Source: UMGS75 sp051872775 (lineage in GTDB: Bacteria; Bacillota_I; Bacilli_A; ML615J-28; CAG-313). From it: 6,751 nt of DNA. The DNA lies in NCBI GenBank assembly GCA_051872775.1, contig JBJEEE010000093.1, positions 1 to 6,751 on the forward strand, written 5' to 3'. A program made the position numbers and the translations under genes. Positions 5,701 through 6,751 of this stretch are shown piece by piece. Each line of letters opens with the position of its first letter. Within the stretch, counting starts at the first letter, position 1. The notes beneath the pieces are model-generated. The model had not been told where the DNA came from, ran no database searches, and saw nothing but the letters and a program-made list of their open reading frames with translations.

Positions 5701-6093
5701 CTAACGTTTTGAGAATTGAGGTGCACGACGTGCTTTCTTTAGACCGTATTTCTTACGTTCAATGCTACGAGGATCACGTGTAATAAGGCCCGCTTTCTTT
5801 AAAGGTCCACGGAAATCAGGATTAACTAACATTAAAGCTCTAGCAATACCTAAACGAATAGCACCGGCTTGTCCACTGATACCACCACCACATACATTTA
5901 CAAAAATATCATATTGAGTGCCTACTCCTGTAATTGTAACTGGTTGTAATACGTCAAGACGAACAGCGGCAGAAGGAATATATTCTACAAAATTACGACC
6001 ATTAACTTCAAATTTACCTGTACCTGGAACTAGTCTAACACGGGCAACTGAACTTTTACGACGGCCTGTAGCTTGATATACTGCTTTTTCCAT
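5701..6093 (-). CDS. rpsI: 30S ribosomal protein S9 (uS9)
   Basis: uS9 is a small-subunit head protein whose C-terminal tail reaches the P-site tRNA. The 130-aa product shows the family signatures: ATGRRKSSVARVRLVPGTG at 8-26, the CGGGISGQAGAIRLGIARAL segment at 68-87, DPRSIERKKYGLKKARRAPQ at 107-126, and the terminal FSKR with the invariant Lys-Arg end. Length is exactly that of Bacillus-type S9. The start is supported by AGGAGG (6105-6110) overlapping the rplM stop codon, with a second AAGG closer to the ATG. It forms the conserved rplM-rpsI pair and is the last gene before a strong terminator. Confidence 0.98.
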   Translation of the reverse strand: MEKAVYQATGRRKSSVARVRLVPGTGKFEVNGRNFVEYIPSAAVRLDVLQPVTITGVGTQYDIFVNVCGGGISGQAGAIRLGIARALMLVNPDFRGPLKKAGLITRDPRSIERKKYGLKKARRAPQFSKR

Positions 6094-6109
6094 ATATTAC
6101 CTTACCTCC

Positions 6110-6556
6110 TTATTTAATTTCCAATGGGAATTTTTGAGGTTCTTGAGCTTGTTGTTTATGCTCAGGACCTACATACACAAATAGACGACGATACATATCA
6201 TCACCCATTGCGCCTTTTGGAAGCATTCCCCTTACAGCATGTTCTACAACTTTTTGAGGTTGTTTTTCGAACATTTCTTGAGCTGTACGAGTCTTTAAGC
6301 CACCTGCATATTGAGAGTGACTATAGTACTTCTTGCCTTTCAATTTGTTTCCTGTTAAAGCTACTTTGTCAGCATTAACGATAATAACATAATCTCCACC
6401 ATCAATATGAGGAGTATATGTTGGTTTGTGTTTTCCTTTTAAAACAGTAGCTACTGCAACACTTAAACGACCAAGAACTAGGCCTTCAGCATCAATAACA
6501 TACCATTTACGTGAATGTTTTGCTTCTTCAGCAGTTTGCATATATGTTGTACGCAT
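6110..6556 (-). CDS. rplM: 50S ribosomal protein L13 (uL13)
   Basis: uL13 is an early-assembling large-subunit protein bound to 23S rRNA. The 148-aa product matches the family along its length: the MRTTYM start, RKWYVIDAEGLVLGRLSVAV at 16-35, LKGKHKPTYTPHIDGGDYVI at 39-58, NADKVALTGNKLKGKKYYSHS at 61-81 and AVRGMLPKGAMGD at 107-119. AGGAGG at 6565-6570 lies eight bases before the ATG. It is first in its operon, 16 bases before rpsI, behind a consensus promoter and a leader that looks like the L13-binding autoregulatory element, so feedback control by free L13 is likely. Confidence 0.98.
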   Translation of the reverse strand: MRTTYMQTAEEAKHSRKWYVIDAEGLVLGRLSVAVATVLKGKHKPTYTPHIDGGDYVIIVNADKVALTGNKLKGKKYYSHSQYAGGLKTRTAQEMFEKQPQKVVEHAVRGMLPKGAMGDDMYRRLFVYVGPEHKQQAQEPQKFPLEIK

Positions 6557-6564
6557 AAATTTTT

Positions 6565-6570
6565 CCTCCT
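6565..6570 (-). promoter_or_regulatory. Ribosome binding site of rplM
   Basis: AGGAGG on the minus strand with eight bases to the ATG, a full-strength site. It lies just downstream of the structured leader and is the natural target if that leader controls translation. Confidence 0.85.
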
Positions 6571-6579
6571 AAGTTTTTC

Positions 6580-6629
6580 TTCTATATGAGGGCTTGTGTT
6601 TGTGGGTGCCTTTCGGCAATAAATGTATC
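6580..6629 (-). ncRNA. Probable L13-type ribosomal protein leader
   Basis: The roughly 72-base leader between the predicted transcription start (about 6629) and rplM contains a short hairpin TGCC-GAAA-GGCA (6607-6618) with a GNRA tetraloop. It is followed by the unpaired stretch CACCCACAAACACAAGCCC (to 6590). A hairpin followed by a C/A-rich single-stranded segment and GCC agrees with my memory of the L13 leader family found before rplM-rpsI in low-GC Gram-positive bacteria, in which free L13 represses its own mRNA. I could not run a covariance model, so the family name is an inference from position and partial resemblance. Confidence 0.6.
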
Positions 6630-6635
6630 GCATAT

Positions 6636-6664
6636 ATTATACGCTAAATGATTGATTTTGTCAA
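6636..6664 (-). promoter_or_regulatory. Perfect consensus sigma-A promoter for rplM-rpsI
   Basis: On the minus strand TTGACA (6659-6664) and TATAAT (6636-6641) are spaced by exactly 17 bases (6642-6658). The DNA upstream (6665-6720) is AT-rich and could act as an UP element. The expected start is near 6629, giving a leader of about 72 bases. The rest of this gene-free stretch up to 6724 shows nothing further that I can support. Confidence 0.92.
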
Positions 6665-6724
6665 ATATATTACGATTATTTTTAATATATGTGTGTAATG
6701 GTGAATTGTAATATCAAATGCAAC

Positions 6725-6751
6725 AAAAATAAAAACCAGGTTTTTACCTGG
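6725..6751 (-). terminator. Intrinsic terminator of an upstream gene outside the window
   Basis: A 6-bp stem (CCAGGT with ACCTGG; 6746-6751 with 6736-6741) and a TTTT-complement loop (6742-6745) are followed on the minus strand by TTTTTATTTTT (6725-6735). The stem reaches the last base of the window and may be longer. It insulates the rplM promoter from the gene before it. Confidence 0.85.

Noticed and set aside
1..6751. A novel defence, mobile or CRISPR-like system
   Set aside because: Every gene but one small membrane protein belongs to a known housekeeping family; there are no direct repeat arrays, transposase motifs, terminal inverted repeats or integration sites.

Overview
This 6,751-base window is a conserved housekeeping segment of an AT-rich, low-GC Gram-positive-type bacterium (Bacillota or the neighbouring Mycoplasmatota, for example Erysipelotrichia-, Acholeplasma- or RF39-like lineages; inference from gene order, base composition and Shine-Dalgarno-rich translation starts). 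TGA is used as a stop (mrnC) and Trp is encoded by TGG, so the genetic code looks standard and not the Mycoplasma/Spiroplasma code. All eleven genes lie on the minus strand, so the biological order runs from the right edge to the left edge.

Right end (6751 to 5615): the tail of an intrinsic terminator of an unseen upstream gene, a perfect consensus sigma-A promoter, a short leader resembling the L13 autoregulatory leader, then rplM (uL13) and rpsI (uS9), closed by a strong intrinsic terminator. Middle (5614 to 2396): a small two-helix membrane protein of unknown function, then cysS, mrnC (Mini-RNase III), rlmB (23S rRNA 2'-O-methyltransferase) and a SigH-like sigma factor, all tightly packed or overlapping. 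Left (2385 to 1161): a second perfect sigma-A promoter drives rpmG (bL33, 49 aa), secE (an unusually long three-helix form) and nusG, ending in a terminator. Far left: a tandem-domain GNAT acetyltransferase, followed by an AT-rich bidirectional terminator.

The order cysS-mrnC-rlmB-sigH-rpmG-secE-nusG matches the classical Bacillus-type cluster, with these differences: rae1/yacP is absent between rlmB and the sigma gene, rplM-rpsI and a membrane protein sit upstream of cysS, and the rplK-rplA genes that usually follow nusG are replaced by the GNAT gene. The genes cover translation (ribosomal proteins, tRNA charging), rRNA maturation and modification, protein export and transcription elongation.

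I see no mobile element, CRISPR array, phage gene, toxin-antitoxin pair or defence system. The points worth a second look are regulatory or lineage-level: the three-helix SecE, the terminator placed before the apparently promoterless cysS operon, an inverted repeat framing the rpmG promoter, the L13-type leader, the orphan membrane protein, and the relic-like or divergent sigma factor.
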